From positions 194,877 through 258,876 of the forward strand of contig NMRB01000227.1 in the NCBI GenBank assembly GCA_002633025.1: 64,000 nt of DNA, read 5' to 3'. A program made the position numbers and the translations under genes. Shown here one piece after another: positions 54,336 to 64,000 of the stretch; position 1 is the stretch's first letter; every line of letters begins with the position of its first letter. The notes under the pieces were generated by a model, which had not been told where the DNA came from, made no database searches, and saw nothing but the letters and a program-made list of their open reading frames with translations. The DNA comes from Notospermus geniculatus (Eukaryota > Nemertea > Pilidiophora > Heteronemertea > Lineidae).

Positions 54336-54583
54336 AATGCCCCATCACACTGAGCTAGTTCTCAGTAGGTTCTTGAAAATGTTGCCGAACGGGCTCAAAC
54401 TGTGTGTGAATGGAGTGGACGTAGTGGCAACTTTTTACAGTCTTTTTACGAACTTCATGGACGGGCTCGGATGGGAAGGGTGCTCCAGAACTTTGAGGGA
54501 TTATTTGGCCACCGTTACACGTTCTACACCGTCACGGGAGGACGTTTTGAGGAGTAGTGTACTTCAGTGTGACAGTACCTTAA
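54336..54583. mobile_element. TCACACTGA-ended TIR element, copy 1
   Basis: ATGCCCCATCACACTGAGCTAGTTCTCAG at the left and GTACTTCAGTGTGACAGTACCTTAA at the right. It is collinear with the tandem pair at 59342-59842. An 86-codon frame spans it but is not maintained in the other copies. Confidence 0.75.
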
Positions 54584-54594
54584 GCTTCGAGTAC

Positions 54595-54748
54595 TAGGCC
54601 ACCGCACATTGACGGCAAATCTCAATGCGGCAGGGGCATTTTTTAAAGTCGACTGACCGGCTGAATCACGAGTCCAGCAGCGTTGGGTCAGTCGACTTTA
54701 AAAACATCCTGCCGCATTGAGATTTGCCGTCTATGTGCGCCTGCCTTA
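54595..54748. mobile_element. Palindromic MITE, ACGGCAAATCTCAATG family
   Basis: GCACATTGACGGCAAATCTC...AATGCGGCAGG and the inverse CCTGCCGCATTGAGATTTGC..., plus inner arms TTTAAAGTCGACTGACC / GGTCAGTCGACTTTAAA. The arms are nearly perfect, which suggests a recent insertion. Confidence 0.85.
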
Positions 54749-54973
54749 AAATGTCATTGCGAAAAGGCCTTTACTGCTTGGTAAACAACATGCGATCGAC
54801 TTGATCCGTCGTTAAAAGCCGTAAGATGAATAGTGTCAAAATATCCCTCTTTAAGATCAGCAATTCATATAAAACGGCATAATAACGTATATCAACTGAT
54901 TCATAACTTAGTATTCAAAGTGCTATCTCCGTTAAGGTGTCTCTTAAAGATTAATTCATTCCAGTCTTTTACT

Positions 54974-56746
54974 TGCATGTAGGAAGACAGTCTGTCACCA
55001 TTAATCTTCGTTCCATCAATGGATTGCGCTGCACGTTTTTTAACAAACCATACCGCTGTCCATTCCACATTTTCATCACTCCCACGAGGCGGTCCACTTG
55101 GCATAACGTGACATTTCAGTTTTTATACGGACCATTTGCATGTCGGTCGGCCATTTTTGCTATGAATCTAGACACAAGTAGTTTAAGATTGCACTTCCTA
55201 ATGTGAATCCGAAGCAAAGATGACAGAATGAGAACTGCATTAGGTGTTAAACACCACGTTTACCCGGTTGATGATTGTTTACGATCAAGAAAATGTATTG
55301 TCAGCGAAAAAAATACTGGCGTTTCTCTCGCGTCGATGCGATGACTCATGCCTTCCATGACGGCCCCTGATTAGCATTGATGAGGCGAAGAGGTTGTCCT
55401 CCGCGGAAATGTCTCGCCAGGTGAAATTCTTGTCTAGTCGATTGCCACAGTGGGTGACTTTTGGCTTGATTAATAATAATGTGAGCTTTTATATAGTGTT
55501 CTTCTACTGCAATGCAGTGTCATGGGCGCATTAATACATTATTACCCCATATATACATGTAGGTCTACCCGAGATAGGTCAATTCGCCGACAATGTAGCT
55601 AGTCCCTGGGTTGGAGAGTGGCGCGGTGGCGCCGGCTGTCGAGAAAAAGTAGAAACGTACATCGTCCTTTAACGCGGGTATGTTTATAGACTGGTACCCG
55701 ATCCTAACTATTTTACATCGGGCTTTTGCATATGTTAGGACCGGGCGTGCCTACCGCCTTCGTGCCTCTGATTGGTCGTGCTGGCGCAGGTGGTAAGTAT
55801 GTGAACTATTATGTTGATAGATTTTCTATGTTTAACATGGAAAACCCCCGGCGTGATTGGTGAATTTCCTGGGTCAAAGGTCGGTCACCTTCTATCTGCA
55901 TTCTGGTACGTCAGCCGTATTGAGAATTGAATAAATTTACATAATTTACATAAATTTTTCAAGTGACGTCACTGTCAGAATTCCTCCACAAATGGCGGCC
56001 ACGACTGGTCCTACCATTCAAAAGCGACANCTGCATGTAGGAAGACAGTCTGTCACCATTAATCTTCGTTCCATCAATGGATTGCGCTGCACGTTTTTTA
56101 ACAAACCATACCGCTGTCCATTCCACATTTTCATCACTCCCACGAGGCGGTCCACTTGGCATAACGTGACATTTCAGTTTTTATACGGACCATTTGCATG
56201 TCGGTCGGCCATTTTTGCTATGAATCTAGACACAAGTAGTTTAAGATTGCACTTCCTAATGTGAATCCGAAGCAAAGATGACAGAATGAGAACTGCATTA
56301 GGTGTTAAACACCACGTTTACCCGGTTGATGATTGTTTACGATCAAGAAAATGTATTGTCAGCGAAAAAAATACTGGCGTTTCTCTCGCGTCGATGCGAT
56401 GACTCATGCCTTCCATGACGGCCCCTGATTAGCATTGATGAGGCGAAGAGGTTGTCCTCTGCGGAAATGTCTCGCCAGGTGAAATTCTTGTCTAGTCGAT
56501 TGCCACAGTGGGTGACTTTTGGCTTGATTAATAATAATGTGAGCTTTTATATAGTGCTCTTTTACTGTAATGCAGTGTCATGGGCGCATTAATACATTAT
56601 TACGCCATATATACATGTACATGTAGGTCTACCCGAAATAGGTCAGTTCGCCGACAATGTAGCTAGTCCCTGGGTTGGAGAGTGGCGCGGTGGCGCCGGC
56701 TGTCGAGAAAAAGTGGAAATATTGTCCTTTAACGCGGGTATGTTTA
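54974..56746. repeat. ~0.7-kb duplicate with allele-specific tail
   Basis: 54974-55686 and 56032-56746 are nearly identical. Between them lie 343 bp unique to the left piece (55687-56029) and the N at 56030. Unlike the other N joins, the left piece does not end inside the shared sequence. Either allele A carries an extra insertion here or a real duplication exists. Confidence 0.85.
55689..55885 (+). repeat. Dispersed GACTGGTACCCG repeat, copy 2
   Basis: Collinear with 8578-8765. It starts within three bases of the point where the two duplicate copies diverge, so it is the likely inserted element on one haplotype. Confidence 0.65.
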
Positions 56747-58559
56747 GCGCAGGATAGGAAGGAATACTACAGCGCCCCTTTAATAGGGTACTTTATTTCG
56801 GTACATTACCCGATCCAAGCAAGTCTTCTATCAAACATCTGCAGGTAGTTACTATAAAAATGAGCAATGCATTATCCCTTGCCCTCCTTTGTTGTGACTG
56901 ATTGTCTCTTAGAACACATTAGCCAATATACCTTGTCACTATCTTCGCTAACCGGCTGTGATGTTAAGACTATTAGCCCAAATATCCACCTCATTATATT
57001 TTGCGGTTATCTTCACTCGCTGAAGCTAATGCCGTCTCAGCCGTGGAACTGTCAATCTTTGATGGCGGGGCTCATTCGGATTGAAAAGATTATGACATTA
57101 ATCATTCAAATCCGACATGTGACTTGTAAAGGATAAATGGAAAACGGATTTTGCATAGTTTGTACATGGTTTGACTCTGGGAATTGGCATATTTGTTGCT
57201 GTAGCGATACAAGGATAGAGCTAGGATTTGGTATGAGTAGTTTAAGACCCCTGAAGCGACTGGCTAGATTTATATCGCTTGTGGCAGCCAGTTAGAGTTG
57301 ACAAGGTTTATGCATATCAAATGGGAGGCAGGAAAAACATGGTCTTTGTTTCATTCGCGGGCGTGTGTGATTGCTTCGGTGTCCCCCTCTGAACAGCCAA
57401 CTTGCGATTCTTAGGTTTAAAATCATGGTCCTTCTCCGTGGGTAAGGTGCTGGCTTGAGAGAATGTCTGCAACCCTGGCTGTCGAAACATACGAGGGCTG
57501 TTGGGAGTTCCTGAAAACCCGGATTTACAGCAGGGGCCGGGGGTGAAATAGGGAGATAGTTTGCTAGTGCTGTAAAAGAATACTCCCACATCGTTTTCAG
57601 GGGAAATCCTGAAGATGCAGATGAAAAAGTCTCCTTTAATTTCAGAACTGGTGCATTGTTTAGTATCTTAGGTATAATGCGGTATAATTACATAGGACAA
57701 ATGGCCCATGTGTTATTTCGAACATGAGTGCTTACATGAACTTTGAAATAACTTAAAGGACTTTCGTCTGGTTATTCTAGGCAACTAACGCGGACAATAA
57801 ACAACAATCTAATAAATCACTCTTATTCGAACAGTATGGGCAAATGAGTGGAGAAAATTCGGCCCAATTGGTCAGCGGACTTTCCTAATACCGACAAGAC
57901 TTCACCACGAAGGCGGAAAATTAAATCACGGGTTGCATTCGGGCGATAATGCGATGAGATGGCGCACTCCTTCCGGAGTCGTGCGTTGATGGGTCCTGAT
58001 TTACTTAGCCATACCAATGATAATCGCTCGGCAAAGCCTTGAAATGATTGGGAATTGATGCTTAGAGAACTTTATGGCCTTCTACCGTCTTTTCAATGGC
58101 ATAACGCGATAATGGAAGCACCTTTTCTATCCTGGTAATTGGTACCTGGACTCTCTCCATCACACTTGAGTCAACTATAGTCCGTTCTGTAATCGATGAT
58201 TCTTTGGCTCACATGTCATCTTGACTTGATTTCAAGTTTCTTTGTCTCTGCCTGACGGCCAGTTGAAGTGGGCTCACTTGACGGCTCTCTGATATCGAGC
58301 CATTAACGATTAAAAAAGGCAAAGACAATTTTGTCGTTTTAAGTCTTATCGCCAAAGCTTGAGTGAGTGAGCATGTGGGCATGGTCACATCCTTGAAATT
58401 GTAAACCAATTGCGTACTTAGATTTCTTGGAAGGATCGTTGTTGTGGGCATTGATTCGTCAGAACGTGGCAAAAAGGTTGGCCTACTTTCTACGTTCTTC
58501 ATTTCCTAGCCGCCACGTAACTTGATTTGAAACCTGTATGAGAGAGACGATTTGTATTA
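56747..58559. other. Unannotated 1.8-kb stretch, no gene seen
   Basis: Frames up to 99 codons occur on both strands with no recognisable domain. No repeat copies were identified. Confidence 0.4.
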
Positions 58560-58760
58560 GATTTTCTGTCAGGGCCGAAGCCATACCATTATTGGCCCTG
58601 TTAGTACGGCAGAGGCTATCTCAAGCCACTCATGTTCCTCATGTTGGATGTGGTCTCTTACTTGCATTGGCGCACGATACAAGACGGACTTTGATCCCTG
58701 CCCTGTCACACCGGGACCTGCCGCTCGCGGACGTGACAACTACGAGGCTATCAAAGCTAG
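58560..58760 (-). mobile_element. SINE-A with head, internally deleted
   Basis: On the minus strand: TGATAGCCTCGTAGTTGTCA, GCGAGCGGCAGGTCCCGG, then a jump to TGCAAGTAAGAGACC, CATGAGTGGCTTGAG and GGGCCAATAATGG...GGCCCTGACAG. The CATTCCTGGCTC segment is missing. The 122-codon plus frame across it is incidental. Confidence 0.75.
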
Positions 58761-59341
58761 GTTCATCCAGGCTGTGTAGATGCTATCTAGAGGTTGGTTT
58801 CCTTTCTAATCTCTTCTTCAGCGAAAGTCCGGGATTTCACAGCAACACTGTCCACAGGATTAGGAACAGACTTTGCTTTGATTGTCCAGTCATTGGCCAA
58901 GAATGACGTAATTACCTCTAATTAGAAATGAAGTATATGCGGCGTTCGGTCAGAATTCTATTAGTGGTTTCACTGAAGCCTTTTGTGAGGAGAAGAAGTG
59001 GCAATCTCGTCTCAGTAATGGCAATAATTCCGCAATTAATGGCCGATTCTCACTGCATTATCCGTCTAGCTCATCATCTTCAACTTCTGAAGTTAATCTA
59101 TTGAAACAAGGCCGTGATTGAGTCTTCTGGGTCGTATTTCTATATGTGAGAGCCTTATGAGATTCTTGACGAAGGAAATGGCAGTGTAGGTGATGAGCGA
59201 GGCCATAATTAAGTGCCAAGAGTGGCGGTTGGTGGCGAAGTTCCGAGCACTGAGTTTGATGCTTGTGTCGTCATGTAGAGACAGCGTTTAGCGTTCGGGA
59301 GAATTGGGCTGGGCAGTTTGAATTCTTCTTGAAATCTAATA
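58761..59341. other. Unannotated stretch, no gene seen
   Basis: Nothing recognised between the SINE and the tandem TIR pair. Confidence 0.35.
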
Positions 59342-59590
59342 CCCCAATCACACTGAGCTAGTTCTCAGTACGTTCTTGAAAATGTTGCCGAACGGACCCA
59401 AACTGTCTGCGAACGGAGTGGACGTAGTGGCAACTTCTTACAGTCTTTTTACGAACTTTATGGACGAGAAGGGTGCTCCAGAACATCGAGGCATTATTTT
59501 GACAAGGGTCACACGTTCTAGCCCGTTTTACGATTTTTTTAGGACGGGGCAGGACATTTTGAGAACTACTTCAGTGTGACAGACCCTTAA
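59342..59590. mobile_element. TCACACTGA-ended TIR element, copy 2
   Basis: ACCCCAATCACACTGAGCTAG...TTCTCAGTACG to GAACTACTTCAGTGTGACAG, ending CCCTTAA. The ends are inverted over about 18 bp. Confidence 0.8.
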
Positions 59591-59842
59591 TGCCCCTATC
59601 ACACTGAGCTAGTTCTCAGTGCGTTCTTGAAAATGTTGCCGAACGGGCTCAAACTGTGTGCGAACGTAGTGGACGTAGTGGCAACTTTTTACAATCTTTT
59701 TATGAACTTCATGGACGGGCTCGGACGGGAAGGGTGCCCCAGAACTTCCGAGGCATTATTTGGCCAACGTTACACGTTCTAGTTTACGATTTTTTTAGGA
59801 CCGGGCATGACGTTTTGAGAACAGCTTTGTGACAGTACCTTT
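59591..59842. mobile_element. TCACACTGA-ended TIR element, copy 3
   Basis: Directly abuts copy 2 across TTAA at 59587-59590, in the same orientation. It resembles copy 1 (for example GACGGGCTCGGA) more than copy 2, so tandem duplication of copy 2 is less likely than insertion next to it. Its right terminus is eroded (GAACAGCTTTGTGACAG). Confidence 0.75.
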
Positions 59843-60639
59843 ACGCCTCAATTGAATCGGGCTGGCATTTTCGTCGTGTTGATGTGTCGCGTCTTTGCTT
59901 CGTGCAATCCTGAAAGGAATGAAATCAATTCTTCTCAAAACTTTCTCTGCTTCGATCTGTCAATGCTTTGAAAGACGTCAGGATAACTCACGTATTTTTC
60001 GTGCAATCCTGCACGTGTATGACAGATGACTTAGCAAAGCCGAGGGGTGCTGAATTGATAGTGCAGTACATGTATATTGAACACCTTTTCGCAGATGTTA
60101 CATTTTCTCCTTATTGTCTTTTTGATTGCGATGACAAGTAGTTCAGACGTGTCAACGTCAACTTTCTGCCCCCAGCAGTCATCATTCCACTACATGACTT
60201 GGTGTCATTGAGCATTATCGTAGCTTTCCCTAAGGGCACAGGCACGGCAATGAAGACACGGAATGTGCTCTAGATACGTTTCTAAAAGAAGGTGGAAAAA
60301 GTCATTTTCATTGACGGGAACTGTAAAGGTCATGGTGCATCCCACGGTTACCGATCAATACCATTGGTTTTTATCACCAGAAAATGAACGTGACGACGGC
60401 AATGGCACATTTCATTCAGAACAACGTATTTTCTGCTCAGATCCCGACGAGTTCATGTCAACTCTTTTCATTTATCGTGTTTAATAACGCCTCATCTGGG
60501 AGATTGAATAGCGTCACAAGCCTGTCAACCACACCTGCACCATTCAAGGTTTTTGCTATTAATATTTTAAGAATTCAACAAAATAAATTGAAAACCACAA
60601 CTGGCATATTCATTAAGTGCCATTAACGCATTCATCCAC
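59843..60639. other. Unannotated stretch, no gene seen
   Basis: Two overlapping frames of 73 and 80 codons are unrecognised. Confidence 0.35.
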
Positions 60640-60920
60640 GTGTCATTTACACTAATCACGTGGGACGTGGCGCATTATGACGTCATAAATCATGCAGAGC
60701 TTCAAACAACATCGCCCATTTTGCATTTAGCCGAGTCGTCATCGCCCTACATTTAACTGAACTCGTAACGAAGATTGATGATCTTCAAAAGCCCCGATGA
60801 GGATGACGTATTTCAGTGACACCCGGGTATCATTATATAATTAATTAAGATATCAATCTTTCCTTAGATTATCTGACGATGGTTTACCTAATTAATTCAA
60901 CGTGGATTATCCCACGTGTG
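60640..60920. promoter_or_regulatory. Possible regulatory cluster (CRE and CACGTG words)
   Basis: TTATGACGTCATAA at 60675-60688 is a perfect 14-bp palindrome holding a consensus CRE (TGACGTCA). CACGTG occurs about 20 bp upstream and again near 60910. ATAATTAATTAAG and CCTAATTAATTC are homeodomain-type AT words. The clustering is seen in the sequence; any enhancer or promoter role is inference. Confidence 0.25.
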
Positions 60921-61077
60921 TTGTCAAATAATAAACCGTATCATTTTGTTTATGATGAAGAATTACACATGGGATTGTCATACCGTTTATTGCTGATGTT
61001 GTTCGGTAGCCGTTGGTGTACGCTGGCCTATAGACTGCAAAATCTGGATGCTGTGCCTAACTTGGTGTATAGGCCCG
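60921..61077. other. Short unannotated spacer
   Basis: Nothing recognised. Confidence 0.3.
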
Positions 61078-61240
61078 TGGCTGTTTGACTTGCCCTTGAA
61101 AAGGAAATGAAATAATACCAGGTTTCTAAGGCGAAAGACATAGCTTGCTACCGGATTCGAACCCACGGACCCTCTCATAAGGTATCAATCGCCAGCACTC
61201 AGAGGCAGCACGCCTTAACCACTAGGCCAAGTGAGTCCCC
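61078..61240 (-). mobile_element. SINE-C, copy with tRNA-like head
   Basis: On the minus strand: ACTTGGCCTAGTGGTTAAGG (A box), a long variable region, GTGGGTTCGAATCCGG (B box), TATGTCTTTCGCCTTAGAAAC, then TTCAAGGGCAAGTCAAA. The long gap between boxes resembles class II (Leu/Ser-type) tRNAs. The end shares AAGGGCAAGT with SINE-A and SINE-B. Confidence 0.8.
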
Positions 61241-61261
61241 GTCTTCAAATCCCCAAATCCT

Positions 61262-61614
61262 CATACTTGAAAAGGAACAAGTTACAAGGCACTACCACGA
61301 CCACCACCACGGCTTACTGTTGCATGTAACGGACGTGAAGAGCCAGGAATGATATCCTATGGCCCGGCCTGGATTCGAACCCGCGGTGTCATGAATGAAA
61401 ATGCCTTCCGTATGCCAACGCCCGCCTTATTGTTTGGCGGACACTCAAATACAGAAACATGTTTATCAGTGCCTCCCCATCCATTGTCGGCTCGCGGCTT
61501 ACATGTATTCCTTCATCTTCTGTTGGGGGGCAATGCCAAACGGGGCCAATGAAAAATATTACACCGGGACCTGCCGCTTGCTGACGAGATAACCATTTCA
61601 TCAATCAGGGCTCT
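61262..61614 (-). mobile_element. SINE-A split by a nested insertion
   Basis: On the minus strand the head GATTGATGAAATGGTTATCT...AGCGGCAGGTCCCGG is separated from GGGTTCGAATCCAGGCCGGG by about 180 bp. Body pieces CATTCCTGGCTCTTCACGTCC and AACAGTAAGCCGTGG follow. The 3' body beyond CTTGTAAC is missing. Confidence 0.75.
61384..61563. mobile_element. Small insertion in the SINE-A head
   Basis: Near-inverted 9-bp ends (CGGTGTCAT against CGGTGTAAT) and a CCG on both sides. The interior is unlike other elements in the window. It separates the B box from the A box. Type unknown. Confidence 0.5.
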
Positions 61615-63014
61615 ACACGACTGTGTGCGGAGTAGTACAGAATACACAGCCATCACTGCAATCAAAAATGCGCCTTCTGATCTTAAGTGGACGTGATTCT
61701 TCTTGCCATTAGAAGGCAGAGCTTCTGGCCAGTTACCGGATGAATCTGTTCAAAGTGGTCATCTGTCATCTGGGAGCATTCACCAAACATTACGATTATT
61801 ACATTACGTCCTTTCTCAGTCAGAATGTCACAAGCTTGATATCATTATTAATCCTTTGATTTAATCACAAACTTAGATCATGTTTCAAATGGCTTTTGGT
61901 CCGCCTAAGAAATAATCATGAAATGGACAATGGTGAGTGTACATTTCTTGTCTCGATCCATCGGGAGTTAAGAATCAGAGATGAGGTCACCTTGATTGGC
62001 CAGTTTAATCTGGATAATCTTTTGTCCGTAGTCAGTAACTTTCTTTGTCTTTAATCAGATTTGTTAATTATCCCATTTTGGGCGGATGATCGTTCGCTAC
62101 CTGACAAGAGGACTTCAACCACCAGGACAACGGTGGGCCTCTAAACGAAAATGGCAGTGTATCCACTGCCTACAGGGAACCTGATAGTGCAAGACAAAGC
62201 AATGAGGACCATAGGGAGCGATTTGAAACTGCGTTAGGAGTTTAGTGGAATACGGGGAACCTTTGGCCATCATGCTGTAGAATTTGTTTCGCAAGCCATT
62301 CAGGTTACAGTCCCATGTGAATTTCTTTTCGAAAGGAATAATATTGTTCGGGACGGCTAGTGCATTGCTGCAATCTATTGCCCTTGAATTCCTTCATTCC
62401 ACTGGAAACACAAATTCTGTCAAACTTAATCCAGACATGATGGGGAAACTACCAACACCGATGGTACCTAAAATCGGAAAGACACCAGACAAATCGCGTC
62501 TTAATGAAAATGGACATATGTGTCAAGAAAGTTATTGGTTTGGCGAGCATGCCCCTTATCAAATAACCACATTCAATACAAAGAATAATATTGGTCAATA
62601 TCTCCTGCAAATGGCTACAAATTAATCCTTGGGTAGCTATTGCACAATGTATTATCGGAGATGTGGAATAGATGGAAAGCTAACATCAGTTGATTGTGCT
62701 AGCGGTGGCGACACGGGTAGCAATAAATCCTGTAAATTATTATTGAAAACGGATCCTGTTCTATTTGGACAGATAGCACTTTTATTTAGTTTGCCATGAT
62801 AGTCTGTTAAAGCTAGTTATCGTCTTAAACGGTAGATGCAGGTCGCAGCTGGCGCGCGATGAGCGCATGACTAAGGCAAATTGACATTTTTATGGATGTG
62901 TTCCGAACGTGATTTTTGACTATTTGAAAGGAAGACCTGAATCCGCTGGGTAAATAGGGGATTTAAGCGTTATTAACCCATGCGGCGGAAAACGCGTTCC
63001 TAATCGCATTTTCC
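61615..63014. other. Unannotated 1.4-kb stretch, no gene seen
   Basis: Includes a 113-codon plus frame at 62284-62625 that is compositionally protein-like but unrecognised and without a clear promoter or splice context. Confidence 0.35.
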
Positions 63015-63390
63015 GCACTTTTTTGAAGTTTACGTGTTTCGGTCACGTGCCATGTTGAAATTCACGTGTTTCGGTCAACGTGTCTTATATTGAAGCGCAC
63101 GTGTTTTGGTCAATGTGTATAATACTGAAGATATTTGGTCATTCAACGTGTTATGATGAACTTCCCATGTTGTGGTCAACGTGTCATATTGAACTTTACA
63201 TGTAGATGTAAAATTGATGCCCACATGTTGTGGTCAACGTGTGAATATTGAAGTTCACGTGTTTTGGTCAACGTGTCGTCGCCTGTTTTGTTACACGTGT
63301 TATATTGAAGTTCTCTTTTTTGGTGAAAGTGACATAAGCCCATATACATGTATTTTAGTCAGCGTGATATATTGAAATTCACGTGTTTGG
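63015..63390. repeat. ~36-bp ACGTG minisatellite
   Basis: Degenerate units of TTGAAGTTCACGTGTTT, YGGTCAACGTGTCATA, about nine copies with some deletions. Many units contain CACGTG or ACGTG words and GGTCA. Confidence 0.8.
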
Positions 63391-64000
63391 CTCCATGCCT
63401 TTTGCATTGAACCCCTTGCAGCTACAATATCGCACGGCCTAACCCGCTGGCCGTGGAGGATTTCCTTTATGGGCTTGTGGTTGGCACGCTGGCCTCTGAG
63501 CAACGGAGAGCGTGGTCAGAACGAAGACGGGTGACCGGCGCGTATAATACATCTTTCACTATCACTCGGTTGGTATTAAAGTCACATGCCTCGGTCAACG
63601 TGTAGCCTACTTATGAGCCTCGGGGGTGAACCCAACGTCTAACTCGTCTCCGATTTGTCCAAGAAGGGCCCAAATAATATAGACACCGAACATACAGGAG
63701 TCGAATTTCCTCATTACGGTACTATCGTTATAGCACCCCGAGGTATCCCTTTAGCCAAGATAGTTCATAAACAAAGCGATACGAGTCAATAATTCTCACA
63801 TCTCGAGCTATTAAATACAAAACCGAAGCTTTCCCTAGGGAAAGACCAAGCAACCATATGAATGATGCAGTCGGCCTGAAGCACTTCTAATACAACCGTC
63901 GCCCAAGGCTTCCGTGTGTGATTGGTGTTTCAAAACGGGGAGCTGAATCCGTCAGTCGGTGGGGCGAAGAATTGTTCCCACATCGGCATGGGTTTTTTGC
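63391..64000. other. Unannotated stretch, no gene seen
   Basis: One further CGGTCAACGTGTAG unit-like segment appears near 63590, then unrecognised sequence to the window edge. Confidence 0.4.

Noticed and set aside
54337-54597. 86-codon frame in a repeated element
   Set aside because: The related copies at 59342 and 59591 do not keep the frame.

Overview
The window is non-coding eukaryotic DNA, most likely from a marine invertebrate. Moderate GC, very dense palindromic transposable elements, several tRNA-derived SINEs and heavy over-use of the octamer TACATGTA all fit an echinoderm, hemichordate, cephalochordate, mollusc or brachiopod genome. The sequence alone does not decide between these. 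No open reading frame exceeds 143 codons, none was recognised as a known protein, and the longer frames mostly lie inside repeats. I see no convincing gene, rRNA, functional tRNA or CRISPR array. One short minus-strand frame near 19.2 kb could be a terminal exon, at low confidence.

Layout. 0-10 kb: degenerate satellite-like repeats, a 12-bp minisatellite and a series of fold-back (MITE-like) elements. 10-20 kb: a 50-bp minisatellite, two SINEs (one carrying a nested hAT-like insertion), a cluster of palindromic MITEs with one nested inside another, and an E-box-rich 21-bp repeat. 20-32 kb: further inverted-repeat elements, a near-perfect 249-bp tandem duplication, a compact TTAA-flanked MITE and a pair of nested elements. 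32-42 kb: more MITEs, an 856-bp fold-back element, a TTAA element broken by two later insertions, and a well-preserved SINE. 42-49 kb: a long low-repeat stretch that I could not annotate, then a MITE containing a SINE. 49-64 kb: duplicated blocks around single-N joins, three copies of a ~250-bp inverted-repeat element, more SINEs, and a 3'-terminal minisatellite rich in ACGTG.

The sequence contains five isolated N bases. Four sit at the junction of two near-identical copies, so the duplications there are probably unmerged allelic contig ends rather than biology.

The most interesting material is mobile. (1) Short insertions share a motif that resembles the hammerhead ribozyme core (CTGAWGA, stem, GAAA); two of them are flanked by 11- and 14-bp direct repeats. 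(2) SINE families with different tRNA-like heads share one conserved central domain. (3) Several unrelated palindromic MITE families share similar ends (GGGCC, TAT, CATAAA). (4) Nested insertions give a relative order of activity.
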